Assembly: GCA_003543035.1 (NCBI GenBank)
Contig: DPJL01000140.1
Location: 1-8,831 of the forward strand
Length of the DNA: 8,831 nucleotides
Reading direction: 5' to 3'
From: Micromonosporaceae bacterium
GTDB lineage: Bacteria; Actinomycetota; Actinomycetes; Mycobacteriales; Micromonosporaceae
How positions within the stretch are numbered: the stretch's first letter is position 1; each line of letters opens with the position of its first letter. This document shows positions 1 through 5,264 of the stretch, in pieces. The notes under the pieces are model-generated. The model was not told the DNA's origin. It worked only from the letters and a program-made list of their open reading frames with translations, and searched no databases. The position numbers were made by a program, and so were the translations under genes.

Positions 1-2
1 AT

Positions 3-335
3 CTACGAACTCCTCTTATCGAATACCACGATCACAAACACCGGTAGGGCAAGGAGAAGCACAGCGGTTAGCGCGACGCTCAGCGAGACAGAGGGAGCAA
101 GGTTCCAGATCAGGAAGAGTGCTGCCAGCGCACCAACCACGATCCCGGCGCGCTCTCCACGGCTGCGGCGCGCCAGCAGCCTGCCTGTGCTGCGTTTGCG
201 CCACTCCTGCAGGGTGATCTTGCGCCACCACTCGCGCCGCTTCTTACGCCTGACTTCCTCGCGGGCGCGCTTCTCCAGCACTCGCTGCATATGAAGCTCT
301 CGCTCCGCACGCCGCAGCTTGCGCACCTTAGCCAT
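3..335 (-). CDS. Small basic two-helix membrane protein at the 3' end of the his cluster
   Basis: Complete 110-residue protein of unknown function, ATG at 335 and TAG at 3-5. The first 60 residues are extraordinarily basic, with about 25 Lys/Arg. They are probably helical, with a tryptophan-containing patch (REWWRK, 34-39; EWRKR, 44-48). Two hydrophobic segments follow, at about 64-80 and 83-105, separated by a Pro-Ser turn, and the protein ends in DKRSS. The expected topology is a cytoplasmic basic N-terminus, a helical hairpin and a cytoplasmic C-terminus. Its start lies 8 bp inside the end of hisH and has no strong Shine-Dalgarno sequence, so translation probably depends on ribosomes finishing hisH. 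I see no enzymatic motif. The basic domain could bind nucleic acid, ribosomes or acidic lipid; that is a guess from composition only. Coding is supported by the overlap, a clean hydrophobic hairpin and G/C-rich third positions. Confidence 0.8.
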   Translation of the reverse strand: MAKVRKLRRAERELHMQRVLEKRAREEVRRKKRREWWRKITLQEWRKRSTGRLLARRSRGERAGIVVGALAALFLIWNLAPSVSLSVALTAVLLLALPVFVIVVFDKRSS

Positions 336-951
336 TGAGAGTCTGCACCCAGTTCATGAGCAGCTGAGCCCCGACGGCTCCGGACTTCTCCGGGTGGAAC
401 TGGGTTACGGCCAGCGGGCCACGCTCGGCGGCGGCCACAAAGGTCGCGTGCTCGTGGGTCGTGGTGGTCACGAGGGCCACCGCGTCCAGGTCGGCATTTG
501 GCGTCACCGCGTAAGAGTGCACGAAGTAGGCTCGGGCATCCGCGGCGACCCCGTCGAAAAGCTCTGACTCGGCCGGAGCGTCCAAGATGTTCCAGCCCAT
601 GTGCGGCACGCGCTTCGCGGCCAGCCGCGTCACCGCACCGGGAAGCAGCCCGAGGCCCTTGGTAACCAGCCCGTGCTCGTCGCCGGAGTCGAACATGATT
701 TGCGCGCCCACACAGATTCCGAGCACCGGCCTGCCTTCGGCGACGCGAGTGGCGATCATCGGACCGGCACCCGCCTGGTCGATCCCGGTCATGCAAGCGG
801 CGAAGGCGCCGACCCCAGGAACGACGAGACCGTCGGCCTCAGCGGCAAGCGCCAGATCGGAGGTTACGGTCACTTCGGCAAAGGCGGCGAGGGCCCGCTC
901 AGCCGAGCGAAGGTTGCCGGAGCCGTAATCGAGAACTACGACCGACCTCAT
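328..951 (-). CDS. hisH: Imidazole glycerol phosphate synthase, glutamine amidotransferase subunit HisH
   Basis: 207-residue class I glutamine amidotransferase. HisH hydrolyses glutamine and channels ammonia to HisF, which makes imidazole glycerol phosphate and AICAR in the fifth step of histidine synthesis; it acts in the cytoplasm. Visible features are the N-terminal VVVLDYGSGNLRS strand and loop (4-16), VPGVGAF (44-50), the nucleophile elbow GICVGAQ with Cys80, the PHMGWN segment (116-121), YFVHSYAV (142-149), and QFHPEKS with His186 and Glu188 completing the triad. The length is typical. The ATG at 949-951 overlaps the hisB stop as ATGA, and AAAGGG sits 6 nt upstream (958-963). The partner hisF is not in the window and probably lies downstream of the left edge. 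One oddity is Ala83 in the elbow, where Met is commonly found (GICxGMQ). Confidence 0.96.
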   Translation of the reverse strand: MRSVVVLDYGSGNLRSAERALAAFAEVTVTSDLALAAEADGLVVPGVGAFAACMTGIDQAGAGPMIATRVAEGRPVLGICVGAQIMFDSGDEHGLVTKGLGLLPGAVTRLAAKRVPHMGWNILDAPAESELFDGVAADARAYFVHSYAVTPNADLDAVALVTTTTHEHATFVAAAERGPLAVTQFHPEKSGAVGAQLLMNWVQTLNG

Positions 952-1550
952 AAGACGCCCTTTGTTGACGGGATTCCGCCGCCCACAAGGGAAACCGCCT
1001 CACGCAACGCCCGGGAGACCGCCTTGAACTGGGCCTCGACCACGTGATGCGCGTCAGGGCGCTGACCCGGGCGAGAGGCGCGTAAAACGTTGACATGCAA
1101 GGTGATCCGGGCCGTCTGGCCGAACGACTCGAAGATGTGCCGGGTCATGCTCGTCGGATAGACCGGGCCGATGTAGGGCGCCAGGTCGAGCGGCTCGTCA
1201 TGCACGATGTAGGGCCGGCCGGAGAGGTCGACCGCCGCTTGCACGAGCACCTCGTCCATCGGGATCACCGCATCGCCATAACGGCGGATGCCTGCCTTGT
1301 CCCCCAACGCTTGTGCGAAGGCCTCGCCCAGCGCCAGTGCGGTGTCCTCCATCGTGTGGTGCGCGTCGATCTCGAGGTCGCCCTCGGTCTGCACGGTGAG
1401 GTCGAAGCCGCCGTGCCGGGCGATCTGGTGCAGCATGTGGTCGAAGAAGCCGACTCCGGTGCTGATGCTCGCCTGCCCGGTGCCGTCGAGGTCGATCTCG
1501 ACCTTCACCGAGGTTTCCTTGGTAGCGCGCTCAACGCGTCCAATCCTCAT
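948..1550 (-). CDS. hisB: Imidazoleglycerol-phosphate dehydratase HisB (monofunctional)
   Basis: 200-residue enzyme that dehydrates imidazole glycerol phosphate to imidazole acetol phosphate, using two bound Mn ions; cytoplasmic and oligomeric in this family. The metal-binding repeats are clear: FFDHMLHQIARHG (35-47), DAHHTMED (62-69) in the first half, and TRHIFESF (136-143) and DAHHVVEAQFKA (166-177) in the second. The C-terminus carries the family-typical PSTKGVL. There is no fused histidinol-phosphate phosphatase domain, unlike the enterobacterial HisB, so a separate phosphatase is needed. The open frame extends 63 codons further upstream, but the ATG at 1548-1550 is chosen because AAGGAG lies 5 nt before it, the protein then has the usual N-terminus (MRIGRVERATKET), and ATGA overlaps the hisC stop. 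The hisB stop overlaps the hisH ATG in the same way. Confidence 0.97.
   Translation of the reverse strand: MRIGRVERATKETSVKVEIDLDGTGQASISTGVGFFDHMLHQIARHGGFDLTVQTEGDLEIDAHHTMEDTALALGEAFAQALGDKAGIRRYGDAVIPMDEVLVQAAVDLSGRPYIVHDEPLDLAPYIGPVYPTSMTRHIFESFGQTARITLHVNVLRASRPGQRPDAHHVVEAQFKAVSRALREAVSLVGGGIPSTKGVL
952..963 (-). promoter_or_regulatory. Ribosome binding site of hisH
   Basis: The minus strand reads AAAGGG (958-963), a 6-nt spacer CGTCTT, then ATG 949-951. The site lies within the last codons of hisB and supports the chosen hisH start. Confidence 0.65.
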
Positions 1551-2602
1551 CGAATCTCCTTCATAGCGTTGAGAAACGCGTCGGTCTCCTCGGGTGTACC
1601 AGCGGTCACTCGCAACCATCCGGCCAGACCGACATCGCGCACCAGCACTCCTCGATCGAGCAAGCGTTGCCACGCAACCTTCTGATCGTCGAACCGTCCG
1701 AAGAGGACAAAGTTGGCATCGGACTCGGCTGCCTGCCACCCATCGGCTCGAAGCGTGGCGACGATGCGGTCGCGTTGCTGTTTGATGACCTCGACCGTGC
1801 CGAGCAGAGCGTCAGCGTGGGCGAGCGCGGCGCGGGCGGCAGCCTGCGTTAGCGCGGAGAGGTGGTATGGCAGCCGAACCAGTTGCACCGCCTCGACTAT
1901 CGAGGGATGTGCCGCCAGATATCCGAGCCGGGCTCCGGCAAAGGCGAAGGCCTTGCTCATCGTGCGGGTCACGATGAGATTGGGATAGGAGTCCAAAAGC
2001 GACAGTGCGCTGGGTGTACCTGGCCGGCGGAACTCCGCGTACGCCTCGTCCACGACGACCAAGCCCTGCTTCTCCTTGAGCACAGCCTCGGCGATGTCGA
2101 GGTCGAGCGCCGTCCCGGTGGGATTATTCGGCGAGCACAGCAATGTCACGTGGGGCCGGTGCAGCCGCACCTGTTCCACAGCACGCTCTTTGGACAGGCC
2201 GAAGTCGGCATCGCGGCCACCGTCGACCCACGTGGTCGCAGTGCCCAATGCCAGCAACGGGTGCATCGAGTAGGCCGGGCCGAAACCGAGCGCGGTGCGA
2301 CCGGGGCCGGCAAAGGCTTGCAACAGCTGCTGTTGCACCTCGTTGGAGCCGTTGGCCGCCCAGACCTGATTCGCTTGTACGCCAAGGTATGCGGCGAGGT
2401 CGGTCCTTAGCGCGACCGCGTCGCGATCGGGATAACGGTTCAGCCCGCGCACCTCGTCGGCGAGTGCCTTCTCGATGGCGTCGGCCACCTCATCAGGTAC
2501 CCGATAGGCATTCTCGTTGGTGTTGAGACGGACCGGCACATCAAGCTGAGGCGCACCATATGCGCTGCGCCCCTGTAACTCCTCGCGTAGAAACTCGCTC
2601 AC
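1547..2602 (-). CDS. hisC: Histidinol-phosphate aminotransferase HisC
   Basis: 351-residue PLP enzyme of aminotransferase fold type I that converts imidazole acetol phosphate and glutamate to histidinol phosphate and 2-oxoglutarate. Visible motifs are LNTNENAY (27-34), WAANGSNEV (81-89) in the PLP phosphate-binding area, SPNNPTG (157-163), VVDEAYAEF (183-191) with the pyridine-N-binding Asp185, TMSKAFAFAGARLGY (214-228) with the Schiff-base Lys217, and RVTAGT (331-336) with the carboxylate-binding Arg331. The frame is open 56 codons further upstream, but that stretch lies inside hisD in another frame and looks unlike HisC. I place the start at GTG 2600-2602, which overlaps the hisD TGA as GTGA, has GAGG 8 nt upstream and gives a normal length. 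Start choice is likely but not certain; the core protein is secure. Confidence 0.95.
   Translation of the reverse strand: MSEFLREELQGRSAYGAPQLDVPVRLNTNENAYRVPDEVADAIEKALADEVRGLNRYPDRDAVALRTDLAAYLGVQANQVWAANGSNEVQQQLLQAFAGPGRTALGFGPAYSMHPLLALGTATTWVDGGRDADFGLSKERAVEQVRLHRPHVTLLCSPNNPTGTALDLDIAEAVLKEKQGLVVVDEAYAEFRRPGTPSALSLLDSYPNLIVTRTMSKAFAFAGARLGYLAAHPSIVEAVQLVRLPYHLSALTQAAARAALAHADALLGTVEVIKQQRDRIVATLRADGWQAAESDANFVLFGRFDDQKVAWQRLLDRGVLVRDVGLAGWLRVTAGTPEETDAFLNAMKEIR
1551..1561 (-). promoter_or_regulatory. Ribosome binding site of hisB
   Basis: The minus strand reads AAGGAG (1556-1561), then ATTCG and ATG 1548-1550. This is the strongest Shine-Dalgarno sequence seen in the his cluster. It decides the hisB start against the 63-codon longer open frame, and it lies within the last codons of hisC. 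Confidence 0.8.
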
Positions 2603-3879
2603 GATGCGAACCTCGCTGAGACGGCCTCGCCGTGCGCGGGCAGATCCTCCACATTGGCCAGTGCGACCACGTGGTGAGCGACATCGCGCAAAGCCTCCTC
2701 GGTGTACTCGATCAGGTGCACCCCACGCAGGAAAGACTGCACGCTCAACCCACTGGAGTGGCGAGCGCACCCGCCGGTGGGGAGCACGTGATTCGACCCC
2801 GCGCAGTAGTCGCCCAGAGATACCGGCGAATATGCACCCACGAAAACGGCTCCGGCATTGCGGACGCGGAGAGCGAGCGCGCGGGCATCCTTCGTCTGGA
2901 TTTCGAGATGCTCAGCCGCATAGGCGTCAACGACTTGGAGCCCTTGCTCCACATCGGACACCAGCACGACTCCCGACTGGGATCCACTGAGCGCGGCGGT
3001 GATGCGCTCGACGTGCTTTGTCGCTCTCACCTGCACGTCAAGCTCCCGCTCGACGGCATCAGCGAGCGAAGCGGAAGACGTGACCAGGATGCTGGCGGCC
3101 AGCGGGTCGTGCTCGGCCTGGCTGATCAGGTCGGCGGCCACGTGCCGGGGGTCGGCCGTGTCGTCGGCCAGGATGGCGATCTCGGTCGGGCCCGCTTCCG
3201 CATCTATCCCGACCACTCCCCGGACGAGGCGCTTGGCCGCGGTCACCCAGACGTTGCCCGGCCCGGTGATCATGTCGACCGGCGCGCACTCCTCGGTGCC
3301 GTAGGCGAGCATCGCCACCGCCTGAGCGCCTCCCACCGCGTACACCTCGTCCACGCCCAAGAGGGCGCACACCGCGAGCACGCGCGCGTCGGGAAGGCCG
3401 GTCTCCTTCTGCGGCGGGCTGCACACGACCAGCTGCTCGACGCCGGCTATCTGGGCCGGGACCACGTTCATGATCACCGTCGACGGGTACATGGCCAGGC
3501 CACCGGGGACGTAGAGGCCGACCCGCTCGACCGGGATCCAGCGCTCGGTCACCGTGCCGCCTGGGACCACCTGCGTGGTGACCTCGCTTCGGCGCTGATC
3601 CTCGTGCACCTTCCGGACCCGGGTGATGGCCTCCTTGAGCGCGGCCTCCACCTCTGGCTCGAGCTTCTGCCGCAGAGCGGACGCGGGCACGCGCAGCTGC
3701 TCCAACCGAACGCCGTCGAACCGCTCTGTGGCCTCGATGACCGCCGACGTCCCATGATCACGGACGCCTTCCACGACCGGGCGGATCTGCTCCACCGCAT
3801 GCGAAATGTCGAACTGCGCGCGCGGCAGCAGCTTGCGCGGATCAGCCATGGACGTTCGTAGATCAATGCGGCTCAGCAC
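2599..3879 (-). CDS. hisD: Histidinol dehydrogenase HisD
   Basis: 426-residue zinc enzyme that oxidises histidinol through histidinal to histidine with two NAD+, the last steps of the pathway. Family motifs are present in order: VGLYVPGGLAMYPSTVIMN (120-138), ITGPGNVWVTAAKR (204-217), GIDAEAGPTEI (224-234), QAEHDP (254-259) with the zinc ligands Gln254 and His257, AAEHLE (321-326) with the catalytic Glu323/His324 pair, GDYCAGSNHVLPTGG (356-370) with the zinc ligand Asp357, and AHGEAV (415-420) with the zinc ligand His416. I choose GTG 3877-3879 rather than ATG 3847-3849 because it restores the common N-terminus MLSRIDLR and normal family length, and lies 7 nt after a TAGACT hexamer. It is the first gene of the his cluster and is divergent from the LON-domain gene. 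Its stop overlaps the hisC GTG. Confidence 0.96.
   Translation of the reverse strand: MLSRIDLRTSMADPRKLLPRAQFDISHAVEQIRPVVEGVRDHGTSAVIEATERFDGVRLEQLRVPASALRQKLEPEVEAALKEAITRVRKVHEDQRRSEVTTQVVPGGTVTERWIPVERVGLYVPGGLAMYPSTVIMNVVPAQIAGVEQLVVCSPPQKETGLPDARVLAVCALLGVDEVYAVGGAQAVAMLAYGTEECAPVDMITGPGNVWVTAAKRLVRGVVGIDAEAGPTEIAILADDTADPRHVAADLISQAEHDPLAASILVTSSASLADAVERELDVQVRATKHVERITAALSGSQSGVVLVSDVEQGLQVVDAYAAEHLEIQTKDARALALRVRNAGAVFVGAYSPVSLGDYCAGSNHVLPTGGCARHSSGLSVQSFLRGVHLIEYTEEALRDVAHHVVALANVEDLPAHGEAVSARFAS
2603..2615 (-). promoter_or_regulatory. Weak ribosome binding site and coupled start of hisC
   Basis: On the minus strand CGAGG (2611-2615) lies 8 nt before GTG 2600-2602, within the last codons of hisD. 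The GTGA overlap with the hisD stop suggests termination-reinitiation as the main route of hisC translation. Confidence 0.5.
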
Positions 3880-3892
3880 CCGGTAAAGTCTA
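3880..3892 (-). promoter_or_regulatory. Predicted leaderless promoter of the his operon
   Basis: On the minus strand TAGACT (3887-3892) fits the actinobacterial -10 pattern TAnnnT and is followed by 7 nt (TTACCGG) and then the hisD GTG. Transcription would be expected to start at or next to the G of GTG, giving a leaderless mRNA. No TTGACA-like -35 is visible at 16-19 bp; the hexamer at a 17-bp spacer reads CGGGCC. No Shine-Dalgarno sequence is seen before this start, which is consistent with leaderless initiation. The inference rests on spacing and one hexamer only. Confidence 0.55.
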
Positions 3893-3911
3893 GTTCGCCG
3901 GTGACCTGCGG

Positions 3912-3919
3912 CCCGCGGG
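3912..3919. repeat. 8-bp perfect palindrome at the centre of the hisD/LON-domain intergenic region
   Basis: CCCGCGGG is a perfect palindrome centred at 3915.5. That is exactly midway between the two divergent GTG codons (3879 and 3952) and between the two predicted -10 hexamers. It would overlap the -35 zones of both promoters and could be an operator. Eight-base G/C palindromes are frequent by chance in DNA this rich in G+C, so this is only a candidate. Confidence 0.3.
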
Positions 3920-3938
3920 AGCCCAGGCAATGGGACAG

Positions 3939-3951
3939 TAGTCTCGGTGAT
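3939..3951 (+). promoter_or_regulatory. Predicted leaderless promoter of the LON-domain gene
   Basis: TAGTCT (3939-3944) fits TAnnnT and is followed by exactly 7 nt (CGGTGAT) and then GTG 3952-3954, the same geometry as the hisD side. No convincing Shine-Dalgarno sequence precedes the GTG. No TTGACA-like -35 is visible; the hexamer at a 17-bp spacer reads CGGGAG. Confidence 0.5.
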
Positions 3952-4635
3952 GTGACCGGCACACTCCCGCTCTTCCCTCTGGGGACGGTGCTCTTCCCCG
4001 GCCTCGTGCTGCCGCTGCACATCTTCGAGGACCGGTGGCGGGCACTCGTCCGGTACCTGCGCGACCTTCCCGACGGCACTCCGCGCGAGTTCGGCGTGGT
4101 CGCCATCGACCGGGGACTTGAGGTCATGCCGCCCCCAACCGACGGTGTTTCCACGTCGGAGGTGGTGGTCCACGAGGTTGGCTGTGTCGCCCAGGTAAGG
4201 CAGATCACCGAGCATGCCGACGGGCGCTTCGACATCGTCACCGTCGGCGCGCGCCGCTTCCGGATCACCGGGTTCATCCCGACTCAGTTCCCTTATCCGG
4301 TTGCCGGGGTCGAGTGGCTGCCCGAGCCCGAGCCTGACGCGATCGCCGACAGCCTCGTACCGCGGGTGATCGCGTCCTTCCGCGAGTACCTGGGGGTGCT
4401 CCGCGGCGGCCCCGATGATCGGCTCCCGGACGACCCGGTGGTCTTGTCCCACCTGGTTGCCGCGACCGCATCGCTGACCGTGGCCGACCGGCAGGCGCTG
4501 TTGAGCGCACCCGATCCGGCGACTCGATTACGAGGTGAGCTGAAGCTGCTGGCCCGCGAAACCGCACTGGTGCGCGAAATCCGCGCGGTGCCGGCCACTC
4601 TGGCTCAGCTCGGCCCTACTCCATCGCAGAACTGA
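3952..4635 (+). CDS. LON peptidase substrate-binding domain protein (stand-alone)
   Basis: 227-residue protein that matches the N-terminal substrate-recognition domain of Lon proteases without the AAA+ ATPase or the Ser-Lys protease domain. Typical segments are LPLFPLGTVLFPGLVLPLHI (5-24) followed by FEDRWRALV, FGVVAIDRG (47-55), VGCVAQVRQITEHADGRFDI (76-95) and VGARRFRI (98-105), then a helical part with DRQALLSAPDPATRL (179-193) as in Lon N-domain helices. Its role is unknown; a substrate-binding or adaptor function is inferred from the domain alone. The frame is open to a GTG at 3901, but the extra 17 residues precede the conserved beta-strand and would crowd the hisD promoter, so GTG 3952 is preferred. 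It is divergent from hisD and its 3' end overlaps the convergent membrane-protein gene by 20 bp. It is unlikely to be a truncated lon, since the start and domain limits are clean. Confidence 0.88.
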   Translation: MTGTLPLFPLGTVLFPGLVLPLHIFEDRWRALVRYLRDLPDGTPREFGVVAIDRGLEVMPPPTDGVSTSEVVVHEVGCVAQVRQITEHADGRFDIVTVGARRFRITGFIPTQFPYPVAGVEWLPEPEPDAIADSLVPRVIASFREYLGVLRGGPDDRLPDDPVVLSHLVAATASLTVADRQALLSAPDPATRLRGELKLLARETALVREIRAVPATLAQLGPTPSQN

Positions 4636-5221
4636 CCGGGATCACCGGCTGCGGCTCGACTTCTTCTTCCTCTTCGCGGCGCAGACCGGGCCAACGCGAC
4701 CACCCCGCCAGCAGGGTGTACCCGACAACCCCGCCCAGAGCGGGGACCAGAAGGTCACCGCCGCTCAAGGTAAAGCATCTGTCCAAAAAGGGCAGACAGT
4801 TACGGGTGTCGGTGACCGCCAGATCGATCGGCCGCTCGACGATGTCGCCCAGTTTCGCCTCAGCCACGCGCTTTTGGTAGCTCTGGTCGGCAATGTCGAT
4901 GCCAACCTTCCAAGCCACGAATGCGGCGGCGATCGCGCCCAGGATCAGGCCGATCAGCTGTAACGGGCCGCGCTTGCTTCGGGCCAGGTGCCACACGAGC
5001 ACCGCAGCGATGATGCCGAAAGCGAAGCCGAGTATGACGAACCAGCCGTCCGCCGCCACCGGCTGCTCGGGATCGGGGCCCAGATAGGCGAGGCCCCCCT
5101 CGACCTTCTTCAATGGCAGGGGCGGGGCGACCAGGTACCAGACGAAGCCGAGCGCGACCCCGCCGGTGCCCACCGCGAGGGCCACGATCAGCGCCGAACC
5201 CAGTTCCCTTTTCGCCACCAC
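4616..5221 (-). CDS. Four-helix membrane protein of unknown function, divergent from dnaE
   Basis: 201-residue protein with four predicted membrane helices at about 9-31, 59-80, 87-107 and 155-174. Lys/Arg at 4-5 and RSKR at 81-84 suggest a cytoplasmic N-terminus and a cytoplasmic loop 2. The loop between helices 1 and 2, which contains VAPPLPLKKV (31-40), and the long loop 108-154 would then be outside. The second outside loop holds Cys142 and Cys149 in NCLPFLDRCF, which could form a disulfide. The cytoplasmic tail is acidic (RREEEEEVEP, 181-190). The pattern recalls uncharacterised actinobacterial membrane proteins of the DUF2567 type, but I am recalling this and have not checked it. GTG codons at 5221-5219 and 5218-5216 are both possible starts; the first is nearest to the expected spacing from TAGGAT. 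The 3' end overlaps the LON-domain gene by 20 bp. Confidence 0.85.
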   Translation of the reverse strand: MVAKRELGSALIVALAVGTGGVALGFVWYLVAPPLPLKKVEGGLAYLGPDPEQPVAADGWFVILGFAFGIIAAVLVWHLARSKRGPLQLIGLILGAIAAAFVAWKVGIDIADQSYQKRVAEAKLGDIVERPIDLAVTDTRNCLPFLDRCFTLSGGDLLVPALGGVVGYTLLAGWSRWPGLRREEEEEVEPQPVIPVSSAME

Positions 5222-5233
5222 CGGCAGATCCTA
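5222..5233 (-). promoter_or_regulatory. Predicted leaderless promoter of the four-helix membrane protein
   Basis: On the minus strand TAGGAT (5228-5233) is followed by 6 nt (CTGCCG) and then GTG 5219-5221. This fits a TAnnnT -10 with transcription beginning at or near the start codon. No Shine-Dalgarno sequence is present. The -35 zone at a 17-bp spacer (5251-5256) falls on the opposing dnaE -10 and reads CCTAAC. Confidence 0.5.
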
Positions 5234-5252
5234 TCCACCGCCTCGCTGCTGT

Positions 5253-5264
5253 TAGGTTGTTAGG
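5253..5264 (+). promoter_or_regulatory. Predicted leaderless promoter of dnaE
   Basis: TAGGTT (5253-5258) is followed by 6 nt (GTTAGG) and then GTG 5265-5267. The TTAGG just before the start is too close to act as a normal Shine-Dalgarno sequence. The -35 zone at a 17-bp spacer (5230-5235, CCTATC) overlaps the opposing -10. Only 19 bp separate the two divergent -10 hexamers. Confidence 0.5.

Noticed and set aside
1551..1739. N-terminal extension of hisB by 63 residues
   Set aside because: It overlaps the conserved 3' end of hisC in another frame; the ATG at 1550 has a strong Shine-Dalgarno sequence and gives the family-typical length.
1095..2410. Several plus-strand frames of 180-200 codons opposite hisB and hisC
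   Set aside because: They are reverse-strand shadows of two well-conserved enzymes, with atypical composition.
2632..3861. 409-codon open frame on the plus strand opposite hisD
   Set aside because: It lies wholly within hisD on the other strand. Its His/Arg/Asp-rich translation is typical of antisense shadows in G+C-rich genes, and it shows no recognisable motif.
3901..3951. Earlier GTG start of the LON-domain gene at 3901
   Set aside because: The 17 extra residues precede the conserved N-terminal strand and are not typical of the domain. The start would lie only 21 bp from the divergent hisD start.
3880..3951. his leader peptide, T-box or riboswitch upstream of hisD
   Set aside because: The 72-bp gap has no run of histidine codons, no T-box-like sequence and no terminator hairpin, and the likely transcription start is at the hisD GTG.
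3880..4452. N-terminal extension of hisD by about 190 residues
   Set aside because: The extension is antisense to the conserved LON-domain gene, and the enzyme is full length when it starts at 3879.
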